From positions 248,001-312,000 of the forward strand of contig NZ_CP067132.1 of assembly GCF_028553745.1 (NCBI RefSeq): 64,000 nucleotides of DNA, in the 5' to 3' direction. The notes under the pieces are model-generated. The model was not told the origin of the DNA, ran no database searches, and saw nothing but the letters and a program-made list of their open reading frames with translations. Source of the DNA: Paracoccus seriniphilus (lineage in GTDB: Bacteria > Pseudomonadota > Alphaproteobacteria > Rhodobacterales > Rhodobacteraceae). Within the stretch, counting starts at the first letter, position 1. The number at the start of each line of letters is the position of its first letter. Shown one piece after another: positions 1-8,846 of the stretch. The translations under genes and the position numbers were made by a program.

Positions 1-344
1 ACTTCTTCGATCTGGCGGGACATTGGGATCCCAGCCTTGCCTTCGTGATGGGTGGTGCCCTGATCGTCACATTCTTCGGTTATCGGCTTGTCTGGCGCAG
101 AAAGGCCCCGCTGTTTGGCGGGCGGTTCCAGATCCCCGGCGCGACGGAGATCGACGCCAAACTGATTGGTGGTGCGGCCCTTTTCGGCGTGGGCTGGGGC
201 ATCGCAGGATTTTGTCCCGGCGCGGCATTGCCCGCCCTGGGCACCGGACGCTGGGAGGTGGCCCTGTTCGTTGCATCCGTGATCGGCGGCATTTTCCTGC
301 GCCGCCTCTTGACCCCGACGAAACGCGCGGGCGCAACAGCCTGA
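1..344 (+). CDS. YeeE/YedE-family membrane protein, C-terminal fragment
   Basis: The reading frame is open from the window edge, so the start lies upstream. The visible ~113 residues are hydrophobic and contain a G-x-G-W-G-x-x-G-F-C-P-G-A motif, characteristic of YeeE/YedE (DUF6691-type) inner-membrane proteins that take up thiosulfate or other sulfur compounds. It ends 28 bp before a metallo-beta-lactamase-fold gene on the same strand, a common pairing in sulfide/persulfide metabolism loci. Family is a confident reading; the substrate is inferred. Confidence 0.8.
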   Translation, partial: FFDLAGHWDPSLAFVMGGALIVTFFGYRLVWRRKAPLFGGRFQIPGATEIDAKLIGGAALFGVGWGIAGFCPGAALPALGTGRWEVALFVASVIGGIFLRRLLTPTKRAGATA

Positions 345-372
345 TCCGAATTGATACGCATTGGAGGAACAC

Positions 373-1257
373 ATGACCGATTATCCCGTGAACATGGACA
401 TCAAACCGGACGTTCAGGCGTTCTTCGATGACGCGACGAATACCATCAGCTATATCGTCAAGGATCCTGAATCCGACGCCTGCGCAATCGTCGATAGCGT
501 CATGGACATCGACTATGCCGCCGGTCGCATCACCTATGACCACGCCGATGAGTTGATCCGTCAGATCAGGGCGCAGGGACTGAAGCTGGAGTGGATCATC
601 GAGACCCATGTCCATGCCGACCACCTGAGTGCCGCGCCCTATATCCAGCAGGAACTGGGTGGAAAGATCGGCATCGGTGCAAAGATCATGGTGGTGCAGG
701 ATACCTTTGGCAAGATCTTCAATGAAGGCACCGAATTCCAGCGCGACGGCAGCCAGTTCGATGCGCTGTTCGAGGATGGTGACACCTATCAGATCGGCAG
801 CATGACGGCCTTTGCCATGTATACCCCCGGCCATACCCCGGCCTGCATGACCCATGTGGTGGGCAATGCCGCCTTTGTCGGCGATACGCTTTTCATGCCC
901 GATGGCGGCTCGGCCCGTGCCGATTTCCCGGGGGGTGATGCCGGCACGCTCTATGACAGCATCCAGAAGGTCCTGTCCCTGCCCGATGAAATGCGCCTGT
1001 TCATGTGCCATGATTACGGGCCGAATGGGCGCGATATTCAGTGGGAAACCAGCGTCGGCGAAGAGAAGGCGCATAACATCCATGTCGGCGGCGGCAAGAC
1101 CAAAGAGGAATTCATCAAGTTCCGTACCGAGCGCGATGCCCAGCTTGCTATGCCACGGCTGATCATCCCGTCGCTTCAGGTCAACATGCGCGCCGGACGG
1201 GTTCCCACCGACAAGGACGGCAGACCCATGCTGAAAGTGCCGGTCAACGAATTGTAA
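373..1257 (+). CDS. MBL-fold hydrolase, persulfide dioxygenase-like (Blh type)
   Basis: A 294-residue metallo-beta-lactamase-fold protein. The metal-binding signature THVHADH lies at residues 78-84 (H79, H81, D83, H84), with later ligands in TPGHTPA and VGDTLF. Length and motif spacing fit the persulfide dioxygenase/Blh group that oxidises glutathione persulfide in the cytoplasm. The ATG at 373 is chosen because GGAGGA lies 5 bases upstream; a TTG at 361 would place that ribosome site inside the gene. The YeeE-type gene just upstream supports a sulfur role. The sulfur substrate itself is inferred. Confidence 0.8.
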   Translation: MTDYPVNMDIKPDVQAFFDDATNTISYIVKDPESDACAIVDSVMDIDYAAGRITYDHADELIRQIRAQGLKLEWIIETHVHADHLSAAPYIQQELGGKIGIGAKIMVVQDTFGKIFNEGTEFQRDGSQFDALFEDGDTYQIGSMTAFAMYTPGHTPACMTHVVGNAAFVGDTLFMPDGGSARADFPGGDAGTLYDSIQKVLSLPDEMRLFMCHDYGPNGRDIQWETSVGEEKAHNIHVGGGKTKEEFIKFRTERDAQLAMPRLIIPSLQVNMRAGRVPTDKDGRPMLKVPVNEL

Positions 1258-1304
1258 GACGGCTGCACCGCTGCCTGTTTCATGGCTACCTTGTCCGGTT
1301 CGCG

Positions 1305-1709
1305 TCAGGCGAGAAGGCTCGGGATGATGGCCATGTCCCGAAACGAGACATAGCTGTTTAGTCCCGGCATTTGGTGGATCGGATTTCGGGTTAAACGATC
1401 AGGCTCTGAGGTCCAGATCTTGCAGATGTATTCGTAGGGCGTAAGGCCGCTGAGGGTCTTGAGTCTGCGGCCGAAATTGTAGGCTGCCAGGAAGTCCGCA
1501 AGACGGGTGCGGAGTTGGTCGTGGTTGTCGTAATGGAACCGCTTGACGGTCGCCTCCTTGATCGTGCGGTTCATCCGCTCGACCTGGCCATTCCTCCACG
1601 GGTGCTTCACCTAGGTCAGTCTGTGCTCGATCTCATGCTCCCGGCAGACGCGGTCAAAGATGTGTTCGAAAGCATTCGTATCGCGGCTTCGATTTGCGAA
1701 TTGCACGCC
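1305..1709 (-). pseudogene. IS481-family transposase, 3' half (broken)
   Basis: Read on the minus strand this starts GVQFANRSRD and continues through NGQVERMNRTIKEAT, the C-terminal part of an IS481-type DDE integrase including the catalytic Glu region. A TAG at about 1611-1613 replaces the Lys codon expected in the motif LT(K)xKHPW. The N-terminal half is at 3338-3624, separated by an IS110 element inserted exactly between the Asn and Gly codons of the TDNG motif. The gene is therefore dead several times over (see the 5' part). Confidence 0.85.
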
Positions 1710-1739
1710 GTAGCACGTCGGGAAGAAGCGCTGTTTTAA

Positions 1740-1842
1740 GGTTATGGCCACGCGCGTAGCCCCCAAATAGCGCAGCGTGTGGCCATAACCGGTCTCAGGT
1801 CTCAACAGTGGTTTTGCAGAACCACACCGCTGAGGAGACCGG
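1740..1842 (+). other. Structured left non-coding region of IS110 copy 1
   Basis: Two strong stem-loops precede the transposase. Arms GGTTATGGCCAC (1740-1751) and GTGGCCATAACC (1779-1790) pair. CCGGTCTC (1789-1796) then pairs with GAGACCGG (1835-1842), enclosing an inner GTGGTT/AACCAC hairpin (1808-1825). The outer 3' arm covers the ribosome binding site, so it could damp translation. It is also one of two places where an IS110 bridge RNA could be encoded. Confidence 0.55.
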
Positions 1843-1844
1843 CT

Positions 1845-3101
1845 ATGCCCGCCAACCATTCTACTGCTGCGACTGTGCTTGTCGCCATCGACATTTCCAA
1901 GCACCGCCACGAGGTCTTGATCGAGGTACCGGGCAAGAAGCGCCGTCGTCGCATGACGATCATGAACACGTTGGAAGACTTCCAGCGCTTGTCCGCGAGC
2001 CTGGCCAGCTACGGCCTGCCTGTGCGGGTCGGGTTCGAGGCGACCGGCAACTATCACAGGCCACTGGCACATCATCTCGGGCAGGCCGGGTTTGACTTGA
2101 AGCTCATCCCTTCTGTCGGGCTCGCCCGGACGCGCGAGGCCCTGCACAACAGTTGGGACAAGAACGACCCGAAGGATGCCCAGGTCATCCTGCACATGCT
2201 GGAGATTGGCGCCGTGCAGTTCTTTCATGATCCGCTGGTCGTCGGGACCGCCGACATCCAGGAATTGTCAAAGACGCACGAGATCGTTTCACGCTCGAAG
2301 ACCGAGCTCTGGCACCGCATCCTGACCCATTACCTGCCGCTCTATTTCCCAGAGGCCGAACGGTTTCACCGAAGCTCACGAACCGATTGGTTCCTGGCCT
2401 TCCTCGAGAAGTATCCGACACCGACGATGATCACGGCCATGAGCCAGGAAACCTTCATCGCAGACGCTTGGCAGGTGGTGGGCAGGAAGGTCGCCAAGGA
2501 GCGCCTGCTTTCAGATATTTACGCTACGGCGGTCAACTCTGTTGGATTGCCCGTGGAACCGGATTCCGACGCCGTTCGCATGTTCCGCCTGGTCCTTTCC
2601 GAAGGTAGAAGCCTCGTCCGCCAGCGCAACGAGATCGAGGCCCGGGCGGTCGCGCTGCTCTCCGATCTGCCGGATTATCAGCTACTGACAACCATCCCCG
2701 GCATTGGTCCGATCAATGCCATGACCATCTTGGCCGAGGCCGGTGACCTACGCCGATTTCGGCATCATCGGCAGTTCCTGAAGTTCTGCGGCATGGATCT
2801 TGCCACCGTGCAGTCCGGCATGTTTCGCGGGCAGAGCCGGATCTCGAAGTACGGCAATGCCCGGCTGCGCCGCACGCTATGGATGGCCGGCCAGACGGCG
2901 GTCCAGACAAAGACCAACAGCTTTCGGGACAAGTTCGAACGCTACATCTCGAAAGACCGACACAACGCTCATCTGCGCCGCAAGGCCTACACCGCGATCG
3001 CGGCCAAGATGGCGCGCACCGTACACGCTGTGGTCAATCACGGCGAACCCTATCGCCCCTTCTTCGAGGGGGTGAGCCCAGGCGGAAGGACCTCTCTCTG
3101 A
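1845..3101 (+). CDS. IS110-family transposase (DEDD), copy 1
   Basis: 418 residues. The N-terminal RuvC-like DEDD domain has D16 (VAIDISK), E65 (GFEATGNY) and D108/D111 (NDPKDA). The C-terminal Transposase_20 domain has IPGIGPINAMTI and SRISKYGNARLRR with the conserved serine. The ATG at 1845 follows GAGGAGA at a normal distance; the frame is open further upstream but those residues look non-coding. IS110 enzymes move through a bridge RNA that pairs with donor and target. The protein appears identical to the copy at 8978-10234 and looks intact. Confidence 0.92.
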   Translation: MPANHSTAATVLVAIDISKHRHEVLIEVPGKKRRRRMTIMNTLEDFQRLSASLASYGLPVRVGFEATGNYHRPLAHHLGQAGFDLKLIPSVGLARTREALHNSWDKNDPKDAQVILHMLEIGAVQFFHDPLVVGTADIQELSKTHEIVSRSKTELWHRILTHYLPLYFPEAERFHRSSRTDWFLAFLEKYPTPTMITAMSQETFIADAWQVVGRKVAKERLLSDIYATAVNSVGLPVEPDSDAVRMFRLVLSEGRSLVRQRNEIEARAVALLSDLPDYQLLTTIPGIGPINAMTILAEAGDLRRFRHHRQFLKFCGMDLATVQSGMFRGQSRISKYGNARLRRTLWMAGQTAVQTKTNSFRDKFERYISKDRHNAHLRRKAYTAIAAKMARTVHAVVNHGEPYRPFFEGVSPGGRTSL

Positions 3102-3238
3102 CTGAGCCGTGGAGGCAGTCAATCTGACCTCGTAGATAATGTTCGGGCCTTCTGCTTGGGATTTGGGATCTCGTATTAAGGACGGTGAGGGCCGCCAGCG
3201 CGCGTACCCTGTGTTTGCTATGGATGAGATCATTTCTT

Positions 3239-3315
3239 GACGGCAGAGCCCGTCTGGGCAACCTTATCAGGGTATCCGGACAGCCGGATGCCACACGACC
3301 TGCTGACCTAAGCAG
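3239..3315 (+). other. Structured right non-coding region of IS110 copy 1
   Basis: Within the 236-bp 3' non-coding tail there are three short hairpins in a row: GACGG/CCGTC (3239-3254), ATCCGG/CCGGAT with a 4-base loop (3274-3289), and CTGC/GCAG (3300-3315). A long structured 3' end is where IS1111-type elements keep their bridge RNA. The identical sequence is at 6266-6482 on the other strand in copy 2. No guide loop was assigned. Confidence 0.5.
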
Positions 3316-3337
3316 CCAGATTTTCCTGACATAGGAC

Positions 3338-3624
3338 GTTGTCGGTCAGCACCCCGTGCAGGCGGTAGGGGACAGCCGCATCAGGTCACACAAGAACTGG
3401 GCTGCCGCCATCTTCCCTGCCTTCTTGACAAGCAGGGCGAAAGCGAACCTGCCTGTCCGGTCAATGCCGACGAACAGATAGAGCTTTCCTTCCGCCGTCT
3501 GCACTTCTGCGATGTCGATATGAAAGTAGCCGATAGGATAACGTTTGAAGCGCTTTCGCTTTGGTTTGTCGCCGTCAACATCGGGCAGCCGTGAAATCTC
3601 ATGCCGTTGCAGGCCGCGGCAGAT
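3338..3624 (-). pseudogene. IS481-family transposase, 5' part (truncated, frameshifted)
   Basis: The minus strand encodes ...HEISRLPDVDG, YFHIDIAEVQ and LYLFVGIDRTGRFAFA, the start of an IS481 DDE domain including the first catalytic Asp. It runs to PYRLHGVLTDN at 3338. A one-base frameshift lies near 3365-3375, because the first frame ends in TACTGC-stop instead of PYRLHG. The N-terminal helix-turn-helix is missing: at about 3625 the sequence switches to a fragment of IS21 istA. The other half is at 1305-1709. Confidence 0.8.
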
Positions 3625-3668
3625 GCCACCTCCTCCTCCTTGGACCAGGAGGCCGCGTATCGCCGGAC
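3625..3668 (-). mobile_element. Fragment of an IS21 istA gene
   Basis: About 44 bp closely match 8497-8543 in the complete istA. Translation of the minus strand gives RRYAASWSKEEEVASAAA against [18 protein letters not shown] in the intact gene. The small differences show it came from a related but different IS21 copy. It joins the IS481 remnant on one side and a palindromic element on the other, so it is rearrangement debris. Confidence 0.7.
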
Positions 3669-3742
3669 TGAACCGCGCCGGGTTTGCCGGATACTCCAAC
3701 TCATGAGTAGGATGGAGCATCCGGCAAACCCGGCGCGGTTCA
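3669..3742. repeat. 74-bp miniature palindromic element
   Basis: A perfect 24-bp inverted repeat (3669-3692 and 3719-3742, outer bases TGAACC...GGTTCA) encloses a 26-base spacer. Outer TGA/TCA bases and the GC-rich arms resemble IS3-family termini, so it may be a deletion derivative with two ends and no gene (MITE-like). No clear target duplication is visible. Confidence 0.7.
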
Positions 3743-3795
3743 AGCCGAATGGCGGCTACGGCCAAGGAGTTCCCCAATTTTACCGAATGAAGTTG

Positions 3796-3904
3796 AAGTT
3801 TTTTCTTCGTGCCGCGAGCACTTAGCCAATCTCCGTGTCGAGGGACGAAAACAAGGAGGACCATACCGAAGCGCAGACAGGCTTGACGCTGCCACGAATG
3901 GCAG
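3796..3904 (+). promoter_or_regulatory. Shared leader motif (copy A) plus hairpin
   Basis: A T-run followed by CTTCGTGCCGCGAG and TAGCCAATCTCC (3796-3840). Very similar sequence stands at 37696-37742 and 33826-33870, with looser versions at 4425, 34436 and, on the minus strand, 16166-16208. Downstream, CTGCC (3889-3893) and GGCAG (3900-3904) form a hairpin just ahead of the ribosome site. The same hairpin is at 37804-37819. Probably a promoter/operator shared by the transposon's small genes. Confidence 0.55.
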
Positions 3905-3929
3905 ACGCGCAACAAACAGGAGGACCACC

Positions 3930-4343
3930 ATGCTGCGCAAGTTTCCCACGAATACCCTGTCCGCAGATCCGCAACTCGACGCCGTGCGCGCACATTTCGA
4001 CAAACACGGTGCCGCCCTGTGCAATGCCGCCGGGCTGATCAACGGCGAGGCCGGGACGGCTCGCGTCCTACGCCTCATGTCCGGGCTCCGCGAAGCCTCG
4101 CGCCTGGACCGAGCCGCCCGGCGCAAGCTGGTCGAGCTGCACCGGCTCCTGTCCCTCGATCCGTTTGGCGATGATCTCGAACCGGATTTGTCGTCCTGGC
4201 CTCTACTCGATCCTGCCAGCCCCGTCGTGGAAGAGATATGCCTACTCACCGACCGGCTCTATGACCTTCTGGTCGAGATCGGAGAACTGGATGACGAGCA
4301 GAAGGCGCTGGCACTCGCCCACGGGGTGCAGGACGCCGCTTAA
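3930..4343 (+). CDS. Tn7-associated small accessory protein (type 1), older element
   Basis: 137 residues, not recognised as a named family. It aligns along its whole length with the product at 37845-38258: shared blocks are DPQL.AVRAHF, RVLRLMS.LR.ASRLDR, LVELHRLLSLDP, VEEICLLTD and LHDLLVEIGE or close variants. It is acidic and likely helical, with no signal peptide or membrane segment. An AGGAGGACC ribosome site precedes the ATG. Presence in two tandem Tn7-like elements with a conserved leader suggests a transposon-related role (regulation, target choice or defence); none is demonstrated. Confidence 0.7.
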   Translation: MLRKFPTNTLSADPQLDAVRAHFDKHGAALCNAAGLINGEAGTARVLRLMSGLREASRLDRAARRKLVELHRLLSLDPFGDDLEPDLSSWPLLDPASPVVEEICLLTDRLYDLLVEIGELDDEQKALALAHGVQDAA

Positions 4344-4424
4344 AACGCCATGCCGGTCGTGCGGTGTGCGCATGGCCGGCGGCATGCTCTTGGATAGACG
4401 CAAAGAAAAAATTGCGGCCCCGCC

Positions 4425-4468
4425 AGATTTCTTCTTCGTCTCTCAAAAGAACGACCAATGTTCTCATC
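4425..4468 (+). promoter_or_regulatory. Shared leader motif (copy D)
   Basis: TTTCTTCTTCG, a spacer, then GACCAATGTTCTC, about 140 bp upstream of the 116-residue gene. It most resembles copy E at 34436-34478 (TTTCTTCTTC...GACCAATGTCCTTC) ahead of tnsA. The surrounding 265-bp gap (4344-4608) shows nothing else I can support. Confidence 0.45.
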
Positions 4469-4608
4469 ACCAGCACCCAAGACCAGCTTTTGAAACCAAC
4501 CAGTAGGAGCCCGCCGAAACCCAAGCATCTCCCGCGAAGCAAGGAACATGACGCCGCAGAATAGGCGCACCGGCACCGTTTCCGCCACCGCATGAAAGGG
4601 AGAACATC

Positions 4609-4959
4609 ATGCTCAACACCACCAACCTCCACGCCGCCGAGGCGCGTCTCAGCGCAGCCTACGCCGCAGAACAGCATCTGCGCCGCCATGGTGCAAGTCT
4701 GTGCGACCTGCTCGATGCTCTGGATGATCCCAGCGGCTTCGCGGCACTCTGTGACCTGCATGGCGCCTACGGGCAGCCGATCCCAGATACGGATGCCGTC
4801 GAGACTGCGCTGCGCGACATCCAACGCATCCTGGCCGAGCAGACGCCGTCATCGCTCGACCGGATCGGTCATGAGCGGCGTCTTCCCGCGTCGGACATGG
4901 CGCGGTGGCACGGCGCGCGCGTCAGCGAGCTTCTCGCGCGGTTCCGCCATGCCCAATAA
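4609..4959 (+). CDS. Small accessory protein of older Tn7-like element (type 2)
   Basis: 116 residues, family not recognised. Alanine/leucine-rich and helical, with HAAEARLSAAYAAEQHLRRHG at the N-terminus and a charged tail; no membrane segment. GAAAGGGAGA lies 7-8 bases before the ATG. Its end overlaps the next gene by 11 bp, so the two are translationally coupled. A gene of similar size and composition (38326-38763) sits at the corresponding end of the newer element, but I see only weak similarity. Confidence 0.6.
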   Translation: MLNTTNLHAAEARLSAAYAAEQHLRRHGASLCDLLDALDDPSGFAALCDLHGAYGQPIPDTDAVETALRDIQRILAEQTPSSLDRIGHERRLPASDMARWHGARVSELLARFRHAQ

Positions 4960-5350
4960 GGCCGTCGGCACACGCTGTGCCCTTCAGGTGGCGCGTAAGC
5001 GCCGCCTGAGCGTCAATCCTGACGCGTTCGCGGTAGAGCAGGACATCTGCGACGTGACGCTCTGGCTCTCCGAGAAGCACAACTTGTCTCGGGTCCACGT
5101 ATGGGTAGACCGGCACTATACACAGGCCGGTCAAGAGATCGCAGGTGTTACCGTGATAAACTCACCGAGCCTCCCCGCGCACCTGACCGAGGAAGCACAC
5201 GAGGCCTTCCTCGCGCTTGGTTACAAGGTCGAAGATACGGGGGCTGACATATACGCCTATGGATTCTGTCACGGCAATCATTCGAGGCACGAGGCCATCC
5301 AAGCTTACGCGCGCATCGAGAACGCGCTGCGACTCTGGCGAGCACCTTAG
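4949..5350 (+). CDS. Tn7-associated small accessory protein (type 3), older element
   Basis: 133 residues starting at ATG 4949 inside the previous gene. It is a clear paralogue of the product at 33908-34324, with shared VEQDICDVTLWL, H-x-WV-RH, AHEAF.ALGY.VE, GAD.YAY and H-S-R-HEA-QAY-RI blocks. An N-terminal basic stretch (KRRLS) precedes the conserved core. The conserved His, Asp and Tyr residues could be functional, but I recognise no family. The copy in the newer element lies immediately upstream of tnsA, so this one probably once preceded the lost tnsAB genes. Confidence 0.7.
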   Translation: MPNKAVGTRCALQVARKRRLSVNPDAFAVEQDICDVTLWLSEKHNLSRVHVWVDRHYTQAGQEIAGVTVINSPSLPAHLTEEAHEAFLALGYKVEDTGADIYAYGFCHGNHSRHEAIQAYARIENALRLWRAP

Positions 5351-5450
5351 GAAAATCATAAGCTCCTCGAAAAGGGCGGCGGTAATCCCCCCCGATCTTA
5401 GGGGGATGCGGAAGTAGAATTTTCTCGGCAGGATGAACGAGGAGATACCG

Positions 5451-5714
5451 ATGAAGAAGACACGTTTCACAGAAGCCCAGATCATGGGCGTGCTGCGCCA
5501 GATGGAAGGCGGCGTTCCTGCTGCCGAGTTGTGCCGTGAACATGGCATGAGCAGTGCCACGCTTTACAAATGGCGGGCCAAATATGGCGGTATGGATGCG
5601 AGCCTGATCAGCGAGATGAAGGCGATGGCCGAGGAGAACCGCCGCCTGAAGCGTATGTTCGCTGATGTCAGCATGCAAAACGACCTGCTGAAGGAGGCGC
5701 TCGGAAAAAAATGA
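5451..5714 (+). CDS. IS3-family OrfA (helix-turn-helix)
   Basis: 87 residues, [20 protein letters not shown] followed by [23 protein letters not shown], the usual IS3 OrfA helix-turn-helix, then a leucine-rich coiled tail. The ATG at 5451 follows GGAGAT; an in-frame ATG at 5433 is possible. It ends in an A-run (5705-5711) overlapping orfB by 4 bp, the normal site for a -1 ribosomal frameshift producing OrfAB. Confidence 0.88.
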   Translation: MKKTRFTEAQIMGVLRQMEGGVPAAELCREHGMSSATLYKWRAKYGGMDASLISEMKAMAEENRRLKRMFADVSMQNDLLKEALGKK

Positions 5715-6265
5715 AGCGGCCAGCTCAACGCCGAGAGTTGGCCGTGAAAGCGGTGGCGATGAAGGGCGTCAGCATCGCACTGGCGTGCCGGGCATTTGAT
5801 GTCAGCGAGACCTGCTACCGATACAGCCCGAAGCTGGACGATGAGAACGAGCAGATCGCCGACCTGCTGCTTGGGCTGACGAAGGCGAAGAAGACCTGGG
5901 GCTTTGGCCTGTGCTTTCTCTACCTGCGCAATGTCCAGGGCCATGGCTGGAACCACAAGCGGGTCTACCGGATCTACCGCGAGCTGGAGCTGAACCTCAG
6001 GATCAAGCCGCGCAAACGGCTGAAACGGGAGAAGCCCGACGAGTTGGCCGTGCCAGAACAGCCGAACGAAGTCTGGTCCATGGCCTTCATGGCAGATCGC
6101 CTCGGGGACGGACGCCAGTTCCGGCTGCTGAATGTCCTGGACGACTTCAACCGTGAAGGGCTGGGTATCGAGGTCGACTTCTCGCTACCCGCGGAACGCG
6201 TCGTCAGGGCGCTGAACCAGATCATCGAATGGCGTGGTGCGCCTCGAACCATACGAGTCGACAAC
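5711..6265 (+). pseudogene. IS3-family OrfB, 5' half (split by IS110 copy 2)
   Basis: Encodes the N-terminal 185 residues of the DDE transposase up to RTIRVDN. The next codon should be Gly; instead the IS110 element starts at 6266. The remainder, GPEYISGTLMEW onward, resumes in frame at 10370. Removing the insertion restores a 275-residue protein, so this gene was intact when hit. W-S-MAFMAD near 6080 carries the first catalytic Asp region. Confidence 0.9.
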
Positions 6266-6619
6266 GTCCTATGTCAGGAAAATCTGGCTGCTTAGGTCAG
6301 CAGGTCGTGTGGCATCCGGCTGTCCGGATACCCTGATAAGGTTGCCCAGACGGGCTCTGCCGTCAAGAAATGATCTCATCCATAGCAAACACAGGGTACG
6401 CGCGCTGGCGGCCCTCACCGTCCTTAATACGAGATCCCAAATCCCAAGCAGAAGGCCCGAACATTATCTACGAGGTCAGATTGACTGCCTGTCAATCGGC
6501 AGGCAATCTTGACCCCCTATCGGCGTTCAAAAATGACCCCCATGGAGCGCACGGGTAGCTGGCCCGATGCGGTGTAGCCCCCATACAGCGCAGCCGTATC
6601 GGGCCAGCGTGGCCGTCGG

Positions 6620-7348
6620 TCATTCTCGGGTCTTGAAGCGCCAGCTCTCGTTGCCGGTTTCGACGATGTCGCAGTGATGGGTCAGCCGGTCGAGCAGCGC
6701 CGTGGTCATCTTCGCGTCGCCAAAGACCGAAGGCCATTCCCCGAAGTCGAGATTGGTCGTCACGATGATCGAGGTGCGTTCGTAGAGGCGGCTGATGAGA
6801 TGGAACAGTAGCTGGCCGCCGGTCTGCGCGAAGGGGAGATAGCCGAGCTCATCGAGGATCAGGAAGTCGAGGCGGCAGAGCAGGTCTGCCGTGCGCCCCT
6901 GTCGATCGGCACGGGCTTCGGCATCGAGCTTGTTTACCAGGTCTACGACATTGAAGAAGCGCCCCCGCTTGCCGCGCCGGATGCAGGCCCGGGCGATGCT
7001 GACGGCCAGGTGCGATTTACCAGTCCCGGTGCCGCCGATGAGGACGACATTGCGCTGCTGTTCGAGGAACTCTCCGGCGGCCAGATCGCGTACCAGCGTC
7101 TCGTTGACCGGCGTTTCCTCGAAGCTGAACTCGTCGACCTCTTTCGCCAGCGGCAACTTGGCGATCGTCATCTGATATTTGATCGAGCGCGCCTGCTTCT
7201 CGCTGATCTCGGCATTCAGCAGGTCGCCGACGATCTGTTGCGGCTCGTGCTGGCGCTTCACCGCCGTGGTGATGATCTCATCGTAGGCGGCCTTCATGCC
7301 GTAAAGCTTCAGCTGGCTCATCGCGTCCAGCACTTGTGATCTTTCCAT
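6620..7348 (-). CDS. istB: IS21-family helper ATPase IstB
   Basis: 242 residues, DnaA/DnaC-like AAA+ ATPase that activates IstA and helps choose the target. Walker A is GGTGTGKSH and Walker B is [13 protein letters not shown]. The N-terminal [16 protein letters not shown] is the usual IstB helical domain. It overlaps the 3' end of istA by 71 bp, as expected for coupled translation. Intact. Confidence 0.93.
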   Translation of the reverse strand: MERSQVLDAMSQLKLYGMKAAYDEIITTAVKRQHEPQQIVGDLLNAEISEKQARSIKYQMTIAKLPLAKEVDEFSFEETPVNETLVRDLAAGEFLEQQRNVVLIGGTGTGKSHLAVSIARACIRRGKRGRFFNVVDLVNKLDAEARADRQGRTADLLCRLDFLILDELGYLPFAQTGGQLLFHLISRLYERTSIIVTTNLDFGEWPSVFGDAKMTTALLDRLTHHCDIVETGNESWRFKTRE

Positions 7349-8846
7349 GGTTGGGTCTCCTGAGACTGTCGTAGCGTTTGCAATCGGCGACGGGCTCGCA
7401 GGTCAGTCGCAACGCGGCCGGCGTATCGATGGTCAGTGGCGGTGGCGGCTCCCGATGCCGTGCAAGGATGTTGATGACGACCGAGGCCGCAGGGACCCCT
7501 TCGCTCAGGGCCTCGGCACAGGCAGCATCCACCGCATCCAGCCCATCGATCGGGATCATGCTCAGGATCTGGACCATCTGCCGGTCGCCGTTCGGCACCT
7601 TGCCAAGCTTGCGCTGCACGCGCCTGATCGCCGGCGGCAGGTCCCAGCCCTTGAAGGGGGCCCCATTCCGGAGGGCGCCGGGCTTGCGAGCCAGAACCGG
7701 AATGTAGTGCAACGGGTCGTAGATGGCCTTGTCGCGCCCGAAGGCTCGGGCGTGCTGCCCCACGATCTTGCCGTCCTGCCAGAACTCGACCCGCTCGGCA
7801 TAGGCACGGATCTCGACAGGTCGGCCAACGGCCCGGCCGTTCACGGAGTAGCGGTTCTTGTCGAACCGGACGAGACAGGTCTTCGAGACCGAGGCTGGCA
7901 CGGCATGGAAGCCGTCGAACGGACCGACGTAGGGGACAAGACTCGTGCGCTCGTCCTGGAATACCTCCCAGATCGTTCGATCCCGAAGCTCCTGGTGCGG
8001 GTTGGCTTTGGCCCAGGCAACACAGCGATCCTCGAGCCAGGCGTTGAGTTCGGCGTAGCTCTTGAACTTCGGCCGAGGCACGAAGAACCGCCGCCGGACA
8101 ACGCCGACCTGGTTCTCGACCTGTCCCTTCTCCCAGCCGGATGCCGGGGTGCAAGCGACGGGATCGACGAGGTAATGGCTGCACATCTGCTGGAACCGGC
8201 GGTTGTAGGCGCGGTCGCGGCCGACGAAGATCGTGTCGACCGCGGTCTTCATGTTGTCGTAGATGCCCCGTGTGCAGGTGCCCCCGAAGAAGGCGAACGC
8301 CTTGTCATGGGCGTCGAAGACCATCTCCTGCGTCTCGCGGGGATAGGCACGCACGAACAGCATCCGGCTGTGACACAGGCGGACATGTGCCACCTTCACT
8401 GTGGTCGTCGCGCCATCGATCACTACGATCTCATGGCTCCAGTCGAACTGGTAGGCTTCCCCCGGATCGAAGCTCAGCGGCACATAGGCCGCGGCGGATG
8501 CCACCACCTCCTCCTTGGACCAGGTTGCCGCGTATCGCCGGACCGCATCATAGCCGCCATCATATCCTCGGGCCCGGAGTTCCTCGAAGATGCGGATGCG
8601 GGTCAGTCGCTCGCGCTTGGGCTTCCGCGCGTTCACCGACAGCATCTCGTCGAGCAAGTCTTTCCAAGGTCCGATCTTCGGCAACGGCTGAATGGTTCGC
8701 TCGTAGGTGAGCTCCGTTGCACCTGATCGGATCACCTTGCGCACCGTGTTCCGCGACACCCGCAGTTCACGGCAGATCTGCTTGATCGACTTCTTGTCCT
8801 GAAAATACGCCCGCCGGATCTTCGCTATCGTCTCCACGACCAACAT
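7278..8846 (-). CDS. istA: IS21-family transposase IstA
   Basis: 522 residues. An N-terminal helix-turn-helix ([21 protein letters not shown], residues ~19-39) is followed by the DDE core: first Asp in [10 protein letters not shown], second in GIYDNMK, Glu in KGQVEN. A C-terminal end-binding domain follows. Length is usual for the family (about 500). The ATG at 8846 is about 110 bp inside the element's right end. A fragment of a related istA lies at 3625-3668. Confidence 0.93.
   Translation of the reverse strand: MLVVETIAKIRRAYFQDKKSIKQICRELRVSRNTVRKVIRSGATELTYERTIQPLPKIGPWKDLLDEMLSVNARKPKRERLTRIRIFEELRARGYDGGYDAVRRYAATWSKEEVVASAAAYVPLSFDPGEAYQFDWSHEIVVIDGATTTVKVAHVRLCHSRMLFVRAYPRETQEMVFDAHDKAFAFFGGTCTRGIYDNMKTAVDTIFVGRDRAYNRRFQQMCSHYLVDPVACTPASGWEKGQVENQVGVVRRRFFVPRPKFKSYAELNAWLEDRCVAWAKANPHQELRDRTIWEVFQDERTSLVPYVGPFDGFHAVPASVSKTCLVRFDKNRYSVNGRAVGRPVEIRAYAERVEFWQDGKIVGQHARAFGRDKAIYDPLHYIPVLARKPGALRNGAPFKGWDLPPAIRRVQRKLGKVPNGDRQMVQILSMIPIDGLDAVDAACAEALSEGVPAASVVINILARHREPPPPLTIDTPAALRLTCEPVADCKRYDSLRRPNHGKITSAGRDEPAEALRHEGRLR

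Larger units (their letters stand above)
1710..3337 (+). mobile_element. IS110/IS1111-family element, copy 1
   Basis: 1628 bp, the same length as copy 2 (6266-10369) once the IS21 element and its duplication are subtracted from the latter. Boundaries come from comparing the two copies: both begin GTAGCACGTC and end ATAGGAC. Both are flanked by GCC on the left and GTTGTCG on the right in element orientation. The restored target is GCCGTTGTCG. GT occurs at the element start and immediately after its end, which suits an IS110-type core dinucleotide with no extra duplication. Non-coding ends are 135 bp (left) and 236 bp (right). Confidence 0.9.
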
